Shown: positions 12,750 through 25,062 of the stretch, piece by piece
How positions within the stretch are numbered: position 1 is the stretch's first letter
Layout of the letters: every line of letters starts with the position of its first letter
From: Trichinella spiralis
Lineage: Eukaryota; Nematoda; Enoplea; Trichinellida; Trichinellidae
Direction: 5' to 3'
Length of the DNA: 64,000 nt
NCBI GenBank assembly: GCA_000181795.3
Contig: CM012953.1
Span: forward strand, 8,696,838-8,760,837
The notes under the pieces: generated by a model
Seen by the model: the letters and a program-made list of their open reading frames with translations, nothing else
Database searches by the model: none
Told to the model about the DNA's origin: nothing
Program-made: the position numbers and the translations under genes

Positions 12750-15700
12750 ATGAATTTTTTCGAAATTGCTTTGCTTCTTTTTCATCTTTTGTTGAAAACT
12801 CATACAGCATTTTGTCAACAAGACAAAAGGCTTTTTTCTGAAAACATCCTGTGCAACACTGAACATGGATCATGTCAAAAAATATCCGCAGAAAAATCTT
12901 GCTCAAAATTATCCGGGCAAGAGAAAACAGTTTTCTGTGAAAATAGAAAGAAAAGGCTGCACATGGCAATCAAACAAGCGCAGCAATACGTCCACGAACA
13001 CTTCAACATTAGCCGCAGCTCATTTTCCAGTAAGCTTGCAATTCATCATTCAACAATCAATCTATTTATAAAATGACCGTGTTGATTTTAATTTTTTAAG
13101 TTAACTTTATAATTTCAGCACAGTGCATTAAAATTTCATTAGCATATTTTTTCATGTAACCGTCATGTGGGATGAATGACGGTGGTAAAAATGGCGTCAC
13201 GTATCAATTTCTAGCAAACAAGTGAAAGCCCAATTACACAGATCATTAAATATGGATTGCTGATAAACAGGGCGGTTAAATAATATAACCATTGCATTTT
13301 AAAGAATTCAAACCGCTCTAAGAATTAATGCATTACATAGATTAATTTGAAATTAATACTAATTGATTAATTAATTAATTAATCAAACGTTCGATTACTG
13401 TATTATTCTATTTATTCATCACACTTTAAACTGTCATAAATAACAGTCATAAGTAAAATTATTATTTTACTTGAAAACAGTAGAATATTGTGAAAAGAGT
13501 ACAAAGCATAAATTTTGAAAAGAATTATAAATTTTACCAACTAATTCAGTTAAACCAAAATTGCGATATCTTTTCAATCGATGACAGAACTATTTCAGTA
13601 TGTCTACAAAATATTCATTTTTCTAAAATATTTAGAGCATGCTCATGTTTGCTTAATAAATGGAGAAACTAGTGATTAATGTCTTATATGAATTGCTTCA
13701 AATCTTGCAGTACGCAGTTGAAAAACTTTTCTCACGTCAACTGGCATTGCACGTGAAGTTTCCATTGCTTTATTTTTTTACAAAAAACCAATCAGTTTTT
13801 AATATTACATAAAAGCCTTTTATTATACTGAGGAAATTACTTATTAAAATTAACAGTATATTATAAATTTGATGATCCATTTATTAATCAATAATTCGGT
13901 AAATAAACATTCTGAACATGTTTTCAGTGCGCTTGTTTACTTATTTACTTATTTGAAGCATTTAACAATGCTTAATAAATTAGTAGAGTTATTTTCAACA
14001 TAAAATTCTGATTTGTACGTTTTAACTGTTTGTTTCTGATCGAAAACGTTTTAACTAATAATTCAACTATGTCACGTAATTTACAAATAACGTAATATTA
14101 TGTAAGAATGCATGCAAACTACTTTTTACTGAGGACTGAAAATGACTGAAATTAACACAGATATTTGAAAATATTTAAATTAGCATGAATAAAAAACAAT
14201 TTTATCATATTTTCCACGAAAACATTTTTAGATGGTGAAAAGCAAAACACTTTATGGGCAGTTTACACAGCATCACATATCACTGCTAAACAACTTTCTT
14301 ATCCTGCACTCGTTACAGTATATGCTGCAAAACATTTGAAATCGTAAATTTTTGCCGTGCGCTAATGTTGCTTTATGAAATCTTAATTTGGAAGATAATT
14401 TTTTCAGAGCTGGAATGACTATAAATGAAATTGAAAATGAATTTTCACGATTTGAGCTAGATCAAGCAGGTCTTGATAAAATTTGCCCTTCAAAACCTAT
14501 TGAAGAATGTGCTCCAGGTGGTTTTCGCACTTATTCTGGATTTTGCAATAACGTTAAAAAACCACTGTGGGGATCAGCATTTCAAGCATTTGACCGAATG
14601 TACAAGGCATCATATAATGACGGTAAGAAATTCAAGAGCTAGTTCTAAAACCGTGAAGCTAGTTGATAGAGCAACCGCTTTTAACTTTTATGTGACTAAT
14701 AAAAATGTCGAACTACTAAAAAGTTAAAAAGCAAACTTCACAGATATATCAGAACCACGAAAATCGTCGAATAATTCTACACTACCAGCCTGTAATGAAA
14801 TCAGCAGAATGTTATTCAACTCTTATGAGAAGAAGAATTCAAAGCTCTCTTTGATGGTTGCCCAATGGGCTAACATGATTTACAATGATATGGCAAGAAT
14901 CGGCAGCAACAAAAGTAAGAAGAAGTTTGTTAGATATTATCAAAATTTGTATTTACATATCAGTTTCTTCAGATGAACATCTTGAAGAATTAGACTGCTG
15001 TGGTGCTGATAAAAATAACACTGAATGTTTGCCAATTGAAAATTTCTACATCTCAGGCAAAAAAACATGCATCCCTTATGCAAGGACAATGCCCGCACCT
15101 GCAGAAAGTTGTTCTTTGGGTAATATAAATAGCATTTGAATATAAATGAAATGTAACTGTATTGGTTTTCAGGTTCGAGAAAGCAGTCAAATCAAGTTAA
15201 TTCATTTTTGGATGCAAGTCCTATATATGGAAGTATGGGAAAACGGGCGGAATTTTTAAGAACAAAACTGAATGGTAATAATTGAATTTCTTAAAAAAAT
15301 ATTTGAAAATTATTTTAAAGGAAAGCTGAAAATGACGCGTTTGCCTAACAATCAAGAAGCAATGCTTCAGTCACCCAAAGGTTTCAAAGCATGCACGGAA
15401 AGCACTAGCAAGTTATGTTTTCTTTCAGGTATCTAGATGTCTTGAAACAAATATGTTGCAATGAAATGTTTGAACATTTAGGCTCAGATACTGCAAACCT
15501 TTTCCCCACTCTTTCAGCGCTGCACACCGTATGGGTGAAGCAACACAATCAGCTCACTTTAAAGTTAAAGGTCTGTTTTGTTAAATAAATAAAATTTAAA
15601 TGATAATAATAATAATAATTGCAGAAAGTAAATCAGTTTTGGGATGATGAAAGACTTTACCAAGAGGCAAAGAAAATTGTGGGCGCCCAAATTCAGCACA

Positions 15701-18700
15701 TCACCTTCAATGAATTCCTTCCTCTTGTAATAGGTAAAGATAAGTACTTCATTCGTTGCATCGATTTAGTAATGCATATTTTTCATTGTTTTATGAGTAA
15801 ATTGGATGAAAAAAGCTAGACTGGATTTGAAAGAAAATGGATTTTCATCAGATTATAATATCAACTTTAATCCAAATACATTGAACGAATATGCCGCTGC
15901 TGCTGGATTTTTCTTTTATGGACTTCTTCCAGAAAAAATTGTAATCAAACATTCAGAAACTAAAGCAACACCAATGCGAGATGCTTTTTATAACCCAAGC
16001 TTGTTATATGAGCAACATGGAATACTTAATTTGATCAAGTAGGTTGTTCAAGAAATGTGCAAACCACTTGCTTGCAATTTCTTTTTAGATTTTTGATAAC
16101 TGAACCATCTTTAATTCCTATTGGGCAAATAAACAACGAATTTCGTCAACATTTTCTAAAATCAAATAATCATGCAGGCTTTGATATGATGACAATTTTA
16201 ATTCAGATGGGAAGAGATCATGGATTACCACCGTATGTTGTTGTGCGTCATCAGTGCAACTTGAAAAAAATTGAAACTTTTGATGATTTACACGACGTAT
16301 TGGAAACTCCAAGTGATGCAGAAAAAATTAAAAAAATATATTCGTAAGATAATAACATTTTCCAATAATATTTTATATACTGTTGTATTTTAATATTATT
16401 GCTTAATTTTTTGTAAGTCATGTTAATGATATCGATCTTGTTATTATGGGGTTTCTTGAAAAACCAGCAGACGGAGCTGTAGTTGGTCCAACATTTGCTT
16501 GCATTTTAGCCCGACAGTTTGCAAAGGTATAAGAAAATATTTTGTAAAGTATGCTTCAATAATTGTTATATTTAGGTGCAAAGAGGAGATCGATTCTGGT
16601 ATGAAAACTATTTTTACCCTTCTTCATTCACCGGTGAACAACTTTCTGAAATACGAAAAACTTCATTGGCTAGAATTCTTTGTGACAACGTTAAGAATTT
16701 GAAAGAGATTCAACCATTCCCATTTATGATTCCAGATATTTATGAGTAAGTAAATGTTAAAATTATTGTCTTTTTTCATTTCAAACTATTTTAGAAATTC
16801 TGTGTTAAAATGTTCAAGCAAAATTATCGAAAAAATGGATCTCACTCCTTGGACAGACTGTAATCGTTTCTGCATGTAAAAATAAATTCATTATTCTTAA
16901 TATTGTCTATTTAGCAAAATTTTCGTTCAAGCTTCCCATGACCAAAGAAAAAATTAAAACTGCCATTCAAATAGCTGAGGGACGAATTCGACAAATCCGA
17001 AGCAGAGAAGAAAAGAACAATCAATCTGGTGAATTTACCAAAAACTATTTGTTTCAAAAAGTTAAATGCTGTACACTTTCATAGATAAGAAAAATGATTT
17101 ACATGATTTTTTGCCATTTCCACATGGTCACCACATGAAACCAAATCAAATAGCAATTGATCAGGCGAAAATTGCCGATGTGCTGCTCGAAGCCACAAGA
17201 ATATTAATTATTCAGTAAATGTGCACATTTTATGAATTATAGTTTTAATTTTTTTCCTTAATTTTAGAGATGAATTTAATGTACGCAAGCCAACCATTCC
17301 AGAACTGGACATTGATTATCTGCAAAATATTCTTCCGAATATTGATGTCAGAGATTTCATAGGTAAGCGTTTATAACAGACGTAAATCGAAATATTTCAG
17401 AATGAATGAAAACAGTTATAAAATAAATTGACGTTATTTACTTAATTTAGTTTAATTTTAAAATTTGCAAGAAATAAAGAAAAAATAGCACATAACTGAA
17501 GATTTGGTGAAGTTATTATTTTTCAGTCATTACAGAGGTTTTCACTATGAATAGTATTTAGTAAAAGTAAAAGAAATTTGATATCGCTTGATTATGTTAA
17601 TTAAAGAGTGCAAGCTGCATAATTTTTGCTAATTTTATTAATTAGAAAACACTTTTCATTACTTTATTCGATTGATTTCATGCACTTGATAGGTAAAGCA
17701 AAGAATAATAATGCAATATGCAACAAAAAACCGTTTCCATGTGATCCAACCGCTGCATACAGAACAACGACGGGATGGTGCAATAATATGAAGTCACCCA
17801 GTCAAGGAATGGCTTTTTCAACATTTCGGAGACTTCTCAAACCAGCATATAATGATGGCAATAATATTAATATTTTGACTCACAATTCATTTTAATGACT
17901 ATTTTACAGGCTTTGATGAGCCAAGAAAGTTTGGAGTGAATGGTGATCCATTACCGAGTGCTAGACACGTAGCAAATGTCATTCATAAAAGCAAGGATAT
18001 CATTCACAAAAAGTATAGCCATATTTTAATGACCTTTGGTCAGTTTTTAGACCACGATCTGACCCACACTCCAATGTCATTAGGTATGCGCTATTGCTAA
18101 TACTAGATTTAAAATTTGAAGCAACATAACTTTAAATAATATGAAACACTTTACTCATTAACAGTAATGTTTTTTCTTTTCAAAAGGTAACTTCGGTTTG
18201 ACAATAGCGAATATTCTTGTGAAGTATTAAATGCATTGAATAATCTTTCTAAAGCACAAATGAATATTGTTTATTAGTAGCAAAAATATTTAAACGCTTT
18301 AATTTTAAGCAATAATCGTAATTGTAATTGTTTTTAGCATTAGATGGTTCGCTTTTAAATTGTCAAAGGTGTGATTCCCATGAAACAGTTTCTGTCAACT
18401 GTTGGCCAATTAAAATACCTGAAAATGATCCATACTTTCCGTCAACGTTTGACGATGGATCTCCCCGATGTATGCATTTCGCAAGATCGTTGATCGGACA
18501 GCTTAAATTAGGTAAAAAATAAATTCGATTTTACTTTAACACAAATAGCACAAAGACATTGTAGGTTATAGGGAACAGATGAATCAGCTAACAAGTTACA
18601 TCGATGCATCTAATGTCTACGGTTCAAATGACTGCATAGCATCAGATCTCCGCCTTTTCAGTCAGGGAAAATTAAACATTTCTAAACATTTACCTGGAAT

Positions 18701-21113
18701 TCAAAACACACTACCATTTGGTTTTAAAGATCCTGACTGCCGTATGCATTCAAGCGATTGTTTTATCGCAGGTGCATATTATTTACATTACACTGCATAG
18801 CATGTTGATGCTTTCTATAATGCAAAAATGCTCAGCTCTTTTCTAACAGAATTTTTATTAATAACAACAGTTTTATTTTAATAAATTAGCACAAGTTTGA
18901 AACGTAAATGCATACAGTGAATGACTATTACAAATAATATTTATTCAAAGCAAAATGCACATGTCAGTTTAGTACAATTGCTAATAATCAAAAAATTTAC
19001 AAAGTGCCAATCATTATAAAAATTGTTGTTTTGTTTGTTTCTAATCTAGGTGATATAAGAGTAAATGAAAACTCAGGTTTGATGGTGCCTCACATTCTAT
19101 TTGTTCGGGAACATAACCGCCTTGCTGAAAAGTTATTTATGGCGAACAATCTTTGGTCAGATGAAAAAATTTACCAAGTAATCATTAAAATTGTTATTAT
19201 TAACGACTAATTTCAGCTCTTGTTTTAGGAAATAAGAAAAATTATTGGCGCAGTCATGCAACATATAGTTTTTAAAGAATGGCTTCCAAAAGTTCTGGGA
19301 CACCAGTTGATGGAAAAATATGAGCTATATTTAATGAAATCTGGATATTTTAAAGGTAAAAATATAATTATTATGTGATTATAATTGTTCATATTATCTG
19401 TTGAAAAGATTTTTAGGACATGATAAATACTGTGACGCAACGATTTCAAACGAATTTGCATCCGCAGCATTTCGCTTTGGGCATACGTTAATTCGTGATA
19501 CATTTCTTTTCATGGATCCAAAACATAACACCTTAATGGAGCAGATTCGATTGAAAGATATGTTTTTTAACATAACCCCACTAAACGATTTCAATCGAGG
19601 AGGAATTCAATCTATGATATCTGGTTTAATTCGCACTCCAGCAATGGCATTCGATCGATTCATCAACCAGGTTTGAAATTTAAAATACAATTCTAAACTC
19701 AATATCTTTATATCCAAAAAAGATTTATAGAAAAATATAAGAAACACCGTTTGGCATGTTAACATAAAATGTTCAACCTATTAATGAATTTAATGACTGA
19801 AAAAAGTTACCTCTTCAGGATCTCCGTAATCATTTGTTTGAATTCAAACACGAACCATTTTCCGGCATGGACTTGCCAGCTATTAATATACAAAGAGCTC
19901 GAGATCATGGCATACCTGGTTACAATTTTTATCGAGAAGTCTGCGGTTTCAAAAAAGCCAAAAATTTCCAAGACCTACTAGATGTGATCGATCAGGAAAC
20001 AATTGATGATTTGAAAAATTTGTACAAGTATCTTTTCAATTTAGACAATTTAATTAATAAGTTTTCACAGTTGCTTTGAATAAAACGACGTGATTTTCTA
20101 CAGGCATGTTGATGATATTGATCTTTTCCCTGGATTGATATCAGAGAAACCAATTTCCGGTGCCCTTGTTGGACCAACTTTGGGCTGCTTAATTGGAGAA
20201 CAAATGCAACGTTTGAGAAAATGTGACAGATTTTGGTATGAAAATGATATTTCAGAAACAAAATTTACACCAGGTAAATAAATATTAAAATAATTTTTCA
20301 AAAATTTGAGGAAAAAATTATTAAGTTACGGTAGTACAGTAGAAAAAAATTTTTAACTTAAAATATATAATTTCCCCCCCCCTAAATGTATTACCCTATC
20401 TTATTTATTTTTTTATCATTATGTTTATATTGTTAATTTATCTTTTATTCTATAAAATTATTTTCTCACTTTTCTATAAATAAATAGATGAGAAATTTTC
20501 AGGTCAACTTTCAGAAATAAGAAAAATGACTATGGCTAAAATCATATGCAACAATTCAAAAAATATAAAGAAAATTCAACCAAATGTTTTTGATCTACCC
20601 GATAATCATATGTAAGTACTACCGTTTTATGCTGAATTTACAATTTTGCAAATTCTATTTAAAATGCTATTAAAGGAACAAAGAAGTAGATTGCAGTGCA
20701 TTGCCTGATATAGATATAACAAAATGGCTTGACAGAGGTAAGAATTCTAAAACATCCACAAATGCATTATATTTTTTTAAATAAGATATTTTAGACTTTT
20801 GCTTTGTTGGCAATAAAATTATTCAGATGGGAAGAACAACACACATCACACCTTGTGTCTCTTGCACTTGTACACATTATGGTGTAAGTCTTTCTACATA
20901 AATAAGAAAATAATTTATAAAATGAAACATAAAAAATAACACATATATATATATATATGGGAGTAATTATTTCAGGCAAACTGTCATGCATTGCGTGTAG
21001 AAAGCTGCAAATCTTTATTTGATCAGTTTTCAATGGCAGAAATTGTCGCTGATACATCCTGCATCATTCAATGTTCAGGGATGATCAACAGTAAAAGAAA
21101 TCAGACCCAATAA
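12750..21113 (+). CDS. secreted tandem haem peroxidase, N-terminal domain degenerate, C-terminal VWC-like tail
   Basis: Twenty-nine in-phase exons encode 1461 residues: 12750-13029, 14410-14622, 14744-14914, 14973-15119, 15173-15274, 15321-15428, 15482-15570, 15625-15733, 15816-16038, 16089-16343, 16418-16526, 16576-16745, 16795-16859, 16915-17028, 17085-17214, 17268-17362, 17693-17857, 17910-18083, 18338-18511, 18565-18771, 19050-19177, 19229-19355, 19417-19670, 19819-20027, 20104-20273, 20503-20611, 20676-20737, 20795-20883, 20976-21113. A signal peptide ([15 protein letters not shown]) is followed by a propeptide-like helix, peroxidase domain 1 (about 120-680), a helical linker, domain 2 (about 800-1390) and a Cys-rich tail with CVSCTC like a von Willebrand C module. 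Domain 2 has distal DHD, the Arg/Glu pair in DIRVNE, and proximal His in FRFGHTL, so it should bind haem and oxidise substrates, perhaps cross-linking matrix or cuticle proteins. Domain 1 lacks all of these. A two-gene model is possible but no second signal peptide or stop separates the domains. The exon 1-2 join and the 16859/16915 join are the least certain. Confidence 0.85.
14410..16859 (+). other. pseudo-peroxidase domain 1 of the tandem peroxidase
   Basis: The fold is recognisable throughout: [14 protein letters not shown] start, CLPI...[56 protein letters not shown] and DRFWYEN. Yet the distal Asp-His-Asp is replaced (QFLDHD in domain 2 aligns with QWANMI), the Arg and Glu of the RxxE pair become Thr and Leu (GSDTANL), and the proximal His position in the helix after NEYAAAA is Tyr. 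With ligands on both faces gone it is unlikely to hold haem. The frame is open, so it looks like a conserved pseudo-enzyme rather than a decayed gene. Confidence 0.8.
17858..17909 (+). other. GC-AG intron in the tandem peroxidase gene
   Basis: Exon 17 ends AATGATG and the 52-bp intron begins GCAATA and ends TTTTACAG. Removing it joins AYNDG to FDEPRKFG in phase 1, the same place and phase as the intron after SYND in domain 1. No GT occurs in the first half of the interval, so a GC donor is required by the frame. Confidence 0.75.
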
Positions 21114-21519
21114 TGAAAAATGCTAGAAAAACAAAGGTGTATAATAAAAATCAGGAAAAATAAACCCATTTAGATGTTGTTAATAAATATGATTTTCTTT
21201 TTTAGTAATAAATTTTTATTCCATTTAAAAAAGATTAAAAATTAAAATTTTTACATCTTCATCGGTTTGAATTTATCAAGTTGGAGTTTTATTCACACTT
21301 TCAGTGTTTATTTTTTCAAAAATAATCGAAATTTAAATGCTTTGATCAAAAGATACTTTTTTTAATTCAAAATTTATAGCAACCAAATAACATTTATTAA
21401 TTGATTTTCTTTTTCAATTAAATTCCTTTATACACATACACATTTATACTGAATATATAATATTAAGGCACATCTTTTTATTGATACTTAGTAAAATTGA
21501 ATAATTTTGCACGTAATGT
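21114..21519. other. short convergent 3' spacer
   Basis: About 400 bp separate the stops of the peroxidase (plus) and INTS14 (minus) genes. AATAAA on the minus strand at 21477-21482 lies about 38 bp past the INTS14 stop. No other feature seen. Confidence 0.55.
21143..21164 (+). terminator. paired polyadenylation signals of the peroxidase gene
   Basis: AATAAA occurs at 21143-21148 and again at 21159-21164, 30-50 bp after the stop codon at 21111-21113. Confidence 0.5.
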
Positions 21520-23836
21520 TCAACCTTCGGCTTCATTAGCCTGTTGAATGGAACCAAATGGTGGAATCAGAGGTGAACGTTCAAAAGATTTCGTTAGTCT
21601 AAATTCAAAAAATGAAAATGAAAAATAAAAACCAAAAAAATATAAAACAAACTTTAAATAAGCCATGTAGTGGTTGAAATGTTCTCTTTGAATATCGCTC
21701 ATTTCAACACTGTTCGCGTGTTTTTCAAAAGTGTTTGCTAAAAATTGAAAAAACTGCGCACAACCAATCGCCAGGGCGTGTTGACAAAATCTGTTCAAAT
21801 CCTGAAATCACAATTTCTATCGTAACAAATTTAAATTAGCAATTTTAAAGCAAAATATATTTAAAAAATAAATAACCTGATAAAATGCAACTTCCTTGTC
21901 AGGTAATTTTCTTTCCAATTTCAAAAGTTTAAGAACATCATTCTGTAAAACAAAAAAGGAAACAAATGTGCTTTATCAAATTTCATGTACAACATGCAAT
22001 TCCAAAGCACCTTCATCAGATTAGAGTCGATCCAACAAGTATAGCTTCGGGATGCATAACTTGGTTTGGAAGTTTTCAAATTTCGCCTGATGTTCTCTGT
22101 ATTCTCACTCATTCCGGATGGAATTAATTCATCAAAAGAGCCAATCCATGGAAAGGGATTTTTTCCTGGAAAAGAAAAACAATTCATAAAGTTTAAATTG
22201 TACCGTAAACCACAACTTACCTGGTTGAAAACATCTTAAACACAACTGAGTACGATCATTGCCAACGCAGCATATCATCCCGTACCATTCTTCACTGTTA
22301 AAATGCAAAAATACAAAACATACTCCATTAAACAGTATTTAATTATTTGACTTTAACATTTGACGTTGTGTGAAAGTTAAAAATTACAAAATAAAATAAA
22401 ATTCCTATTCTACCTGACACGGCAAATGGCAAAATTTTTCCGATTAGCCAAAGCAGCATGCAAAAGAACACAAAAGTGCGGAATCGATTCAGAACATTCA
22501 TTTGGCGATGCTGAAAAGTCATCAAACAATCACAACAAATATATAATGGATAAAAGTAAAATCTGTTCAGCTGTGATAAAAAAAGGATATGATAAATTTG
22601 AATATAAATTAAAATTATTTAAACTTTTACCGGCTAGCAGTAAATAGCTGTTGATCGTTGGAACCATCGCAAAATCGTCGTCACCAGCAAAACCAATGAT
22701 CGTCAAATGAGAATCAAATTTGTATGTATTTTTTAATCCAAATTCAGAAGTGATCACCAACGGCTGTGGAGGAGGAATCAACAGCACATTACAATTAATA
22801 GTTCCACAGGTCATAATTGCACAAAATGGTCGGAATTCAATTTCAACAAGTTTTTTTAAAATTCCAACACCTATTTCTGATTCAGCTAAACTAATATGAT
22901 GCACAACGCCGTTGATTTGAAAAGCCGATACAAACTCATCATAAAAACACTCGAATATATAATCATCAAAATCACTATAACAAAATATACATAATTTTAT
23001 GTTCACCTTATCAAACAAAGATGTGATAAATTTTGGATAGGATTGTTTCCTAAAATAAGTCTCTCCACCTAACCAGGGATTTGCTGTAAATAAAAATATT
23101 TTTCCATAAGTGTCACTCGTCCAACATGAAATGAACATTGAAATCGCCTGATAAACTGCACTGAAAAAGTTTCCACTTTCACCAACAATTTCTTCATCGT
23201 TTGGCAATTTAGAAATCATTGCTTCAAAATCTGTTGAAAAATCTGACAAAATAGTAACCCTTTTGCCAAATGTAACCTAAAATAATTTTTGAACCACTGA
23301 AAATGAAAATCAACATTTGCTTTCACATTTTGCATATCATATGCAATCAATTAAACTTTATTCATAAAAAGAACATAACACTATTACAGAATAGCACCAC
23401 AACTGCAAAAAATGAAATTTTGCAGAAGTTTTATAAGAAAATTAAGAATAAGCGGAACATTTATTATTAATAAGAGCAAGAAGCCGAGCAAAAGAGCCTA
23501 AAATAATAATAATACATATTCTTCATATTTAAAAATCAGAAAGCAAGCAAAACTGAATTATTCTTGTCCTATAAAAGCTGAATTGAAAGAAAGTAACCAT
23601 TACGTATAATGAATATAAAAATAACAACATGTATCATAAAATATTTAATCAATCATAATATGAAAAAGTTTCAAACAGGCACATACCAAAGCAATTTCCT
23701 CCTTATTATCAATATCATGCATTGCTTTTAGAAAATTTCGAGCTTCATGAAGCAAAATTTGTCTGTGAGTTAAATTTCTCGCTTCTGAAATGGCCTCCAT
23801 TTTTTTTGAAATATCAACAAGAATAATAGAAGGCAT
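21520..23836 (-). CDS. ints14: Integrator complex subunit 14 (VWA domain protein)
   Basis: INTS14 pairs with INTS13 (and INTS10) in the Integrator complex, which cleaves nascent snRNAs and attenuates transcription in the nucleus. Exons on the minus strand: 23687-23836, 22631-23276, 22414-22510, 22221-22294, 22011-22165, 21877-21942, 21653-21801, 21520-21598; all phases fit and give 471 residues, versus 518 in human. Recognition rests on the start MPSIILVDISKKM (human-type MPTVVVMDVSLSM), the block RPFCAIMTCGTINCNV...PPPQPLV, the PHFCVLLHAAL segment, EEWYGMICCV, FQPGKNPFPWIG, and the helical tail KLPDKEVAFYQDLNRF...LAIG. The VWA metal-site motif DxSxS reads DISKK, so metal binding there may be lost. 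Sequence is diverged but collinear along the whole length. Confidence 0.85.
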
Positions 23837-25062
23837 CTTTTCTTTTTTAAAAGCAAATTTACAAACACTTTACTATATAAATTGAATTCAGGTACAAATT
23901 ACAGTATCAATAATCTGTTGATAATAGACAACATAGCAAAAAATATTTCTTATTATATTATATGTGCACTTATTTTGTGTCTTTTACTTTTTTAACTGTA
24001 TTTTTTAATTTGAAAAACAATTTGTTAGAAATACGGTATGAAGCTAAATAGAAAAGTTTTGTTTTATAAATGAGTTTTAGAATATTTTTAAATTGCATGC
24101 TTTTATTGGCTTGTCTGTAATGGAATTCACTGCATAACTAAGCAACCAACATATTTATATTTTTGAAAAACAACTGTGACGCAGCATCTACAGTCTCAGT
24201 AACTGAGAGCAAGATAAAGCATGAAACTATGCTGGGGTGAAGAACCACATAAACAGAAAGCAAGCATTTTTCATAAACTAGAATTTAGTGTGAAAAAGTC
24301 CATTTTTATAAACTGTTTTAATCTTTGCATTCATCTAATAATTGAAAAGAATACTCTACAAATTCATTTTTTATTTCGTGAATAAAAAATGATAAAAGTT
24401 TCACTATTTTATAACTCTGTAAAAAAAGTCAGATTTGTTGCTTAATGAAGAACATTTGATAGGCAAGTTTAATTTGCTCAAAATTCATTGTTTTATCATA
24501 TTCTTTTAAAAGCTGATCTTCAAAATTATCGCGCAGTTATCTTTGTGCTTCTGAGATAAAACTGTTCGCCCTTCTCCATGAAGTAATAAAGAAATCAAAT
24601 GTGATGCTTCCCTACAAAACTAAAGCACTTATTTGCAGTTGCTATATGGAAATTCAACGAAACTGTAAAAATGTAAAATTTTATATATTCTGATTTTCAT
24701 CAACAGTTATTAAAGTTACAATAATCTTATATATGCGTGTAAAGAAAGAATTGTTCAAAATATTCACCAAAGCAACAATGAGCTTTTTTTGAGGAAAGTT
24801 GAAATTTGATAAATTTTGTCACAACTGTACATACTTTATACACAACTTTTTATCAAATTTAGTTTTACCTGAATAAAAAAATATACTATTTCACAATGTT
24901 AACAAGAACTTGACAAGTTAAATGAGAAAAGTGAGTGAACTTGAAAATTCAGAAGCAAACTGACCGTGAAAAAAAAAAATTTTTTTTCATGTCCAATGCA
25001 AACATTCTGACGTCAAGCACGCTCAGCAAAAGTGAGTTGTCTCATTTTAAAAGTTGTTCAAG
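23837..25062. other. intergenic DNA upstream of INTS14
   Basis: AT-rich; no exon recognised. The INTS14 promoter should lie just right of 23836, but no TATA-like or other clear element was picked out. Confidence 0.5.

Noticed and set aside
17041-17692. A separate gene starting here for peroxidase domain 2
   Set aside because: No signal peptide, promoter element or start codon in a suitable frame was seen, while the exons join domain 1 to domain 2 in phase; kept as a stated alternative only.
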